From Thermoleophilia bacterium (GTDB lineage Bacteria > Actinomycetota > Thermoleophilia > Gaiellales > Gaiellaceae): a stretch of 6,455 bases of DNA. The notes under the pieces were generated by a model. It ran no database searches, was not told the origin of the DNA, and saw only the letters and a program-made list of their open reading frames with translations. The position numbers were made by a program, and so were the translations under genes. Location: contig JAICVP010000123.1 in the NCBI GenBank assembly GCA_025935275.1, positions 1 to 6,455 of the forward strand. The letters are read 5' to 3'. This document shows positions 5,903-6,455 of the stretch, one piece after another (position 1 is the stretch's first letter; each line of letters begins with the position of its first letter).

Positions 5903-5920
5903 GCCGGGATTATTCCGGCA
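5902..5920 (-). promoter_or_regulatory. Hairpin across the kinase stop and E1 alpha start
   Basis: On the minus strand TGCCGG (5920-5915), loop AATAATC (5914-5908), CCGGCA (5907-5902) forms a perfect six-pair stem. The loop contains the TAA stop of the lipid kinase, and the last paired base is the A of the E1 alpha ATG. It occupies the place where a Shine-Dalgarno site would be. A ribosome ending at the TAA would melt it, which fits termination-reinitiation coupling. Six pairs can occur by chance in such GC-rich DNA. Confidence 0.45.
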
Positions 5921-6455
5921 CGAGCACCCGGAGCGCCGAGCGCTCCGCTTCGAAGTGCGCCTCGTCGACGTCTCCGAGGTCCTCGCCGTCGACCTGGAGC
6001 GGGGTCGGTCGGTCGGCGCGCACCACGAGCTCGTCCGCATCGTGCACGTAGAGGACGTGCGGGGAGCGCTGCTGGCCCTTGCCGGCAAGCGCCCAAGCAG
6101 CGACCTGGGGCAGGCGCCTTGCCTTGAGCTCGCGGGGTGCGACGAGGTCGAGGCCGAGCTCGAACTGCGCCTTCGGCGCGATGCGCAGCGGAATGCGGCC
6201 GACGTAGCTGTACGGGTGGCCGTTCGCGACGAGCGCGAAGGCGACGCGGCCGAGTCCTTCGACCTCCATCGATGGCGCGAACCGGGCGCGGCTCTCGGCG
6301 AAGATCCCGGCGAGCGTACGGGCGAAGGCGAGGTCACTCGCGCGCTTCCCGCTCGCCCGTCCGAGTGTGTCGACGCGGCGCACGAGCTCGGCGTCGATGC
6401 CGAACCCGCCGCTGAAGGTGAAGCGCCGGCCGTTGACGCGACCCAGAGTGATTCG
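5910..6455 (-). CDS. YegS/DAGK-family lipid kinase, C-terminal part
   Basis: The last 181 residues of a protein resembling the diacylglycerol kinase/YegS/LCB5 family, which phosphorylate diacylglycerol, sphingoid bases or related lipids with ATP at the membrane face. The frame is open to the window's right edge, so the N-terminal catalytic domain with its Gly-Gly-Asp-Gly motif is outside. Visible pieces of the C-terminal beta-sandwich domain: ITLGRVNGRRFTFSGGFGID (residues 2-21 of the visible part), whose GGFGIDAELV matches the family's GxGFDAxV segment; VANGHPYSYVGRIPLRIAPK (76-95); and near the end LQVDGEDLG (153-161) followed by ALRVLVPE, the usual closing strands. The TAA ends seven bases before the E1 alpha ATG, so both are probably on one transcript. 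The family is a good call; the lipid substrate and the full length cannot be known from this piece. Confidence 0.85.
   Translation of the reverse strand, partial: RITLGRVNGRRFTFSGGFGIDAELVRRVDTLGRASGKRASDLAFARTLAGIFAESRARFAPSMEVEGLGRVAFALVANGHPYSYVGRIPLRIAPKAQFELGLDLVAPRELKARRLPQVAAWALAGKGQQRSPHVLYVHDADELVVRADRPTPLQVDGEDLGDVDEAHFEAERSALRVLVPE

Noticed and set aside
3985..6127. Long plus-strand frames (387 and 464 codons) opposite E1 alpha and E1 beta
   Set aside because: Composition is Arg/Ala/Gly-rich with no recognisable motif, and the minus-strand genes they oppose are certain.
5903..6337. N-terminal extension of E1 alpha to 482 residues
   Set aside because: The extra segment is a Ser/Arg-rich shadow of the lipid kinase frame, and the family start matches the ATG at 5902 or 5872.
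1..6455. A new defence, mobile or biosynthetic system
   Set aside because: I looked for direct repeats, transposase or integrase motifs, toxin-antitoxin-like pairs, CRISPR spacing and RNA genes on both strands and saw none; apart from one unrecognised small membrane protein, all genes fall in known families.

Overview
The window is very GC-rich (about two-thirds G+C or more by eye, not computed), with tightly packed genes, frequent stop/start overlaps and long shadow ORFs in every frame. This style, plus a compact two-subunit-E1 2-oxoacid dehydrogenase and a possible leaderless promoter, suggests a high-GC bacterium. An actinobacterium (for example Thermoleophilia-like) is my best guess, but no marker here proves it.

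Layout. Seven protein-coding genes and one short membrane-protein gene fill the window. On the right, a minus-strand operon runs leftward: the C-terminal half of a YegS/DAGK-type lipid kinase (6455-5910), then the E1 alpha (5902-4889), E1 beta (4899-3931) and E2 (3931-2897) subunits of a 2-oxoacid dehydrogenase complex. All junctions are a few bases or overlapping, so one transcript and coupled translation are likely. A short plus-strand gene (2534-2842) for a thioredoxin-fold protein without its CxxC cysteines converges on this operon; a GC-rich inverted repeat lies between the two stop codons.

On the left, a second minus-strand operon starts at 2405 and diverges from the thioredoxin-like gene: a small multi-pass membrane protein (2405-2019), an alkaline-phosphatase-superfamily phosphodiesterase (2018-594) and protein-L-isoaspartate O-methyltransferase, pcm (601 to beyond position 1). 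The 128-base divergent spacer contains nested inverted repeats in front of the thioredoxin-like gene and a TAGACT -10-like box six bases before the membrane-protein ATG.

How the genes work together. E1 alpha and beta form the thiamine-diphosphate decarboxylase, and E2 carries the lipoyl swinging arm and makes the acyl-CoA; the E3 dihydrolipoamide dehydrogenase is not in the window. The lipid kinase at the head of that operon may link it to lipid metabolism, but that is inference. The phosphodiesterase-pcm pair resembles in layout the known surE-pcm pairing. I see no mobile element, CRISPR array, tRNA, rRNA or defence island. Most of the window is housekeeping metabolism; the less ordinary points are the cysteine-less thioredoxin with its structured upstream region, the hairpin across the kinase/E1 alpha stop-start junction, and the very short linkers of E2.
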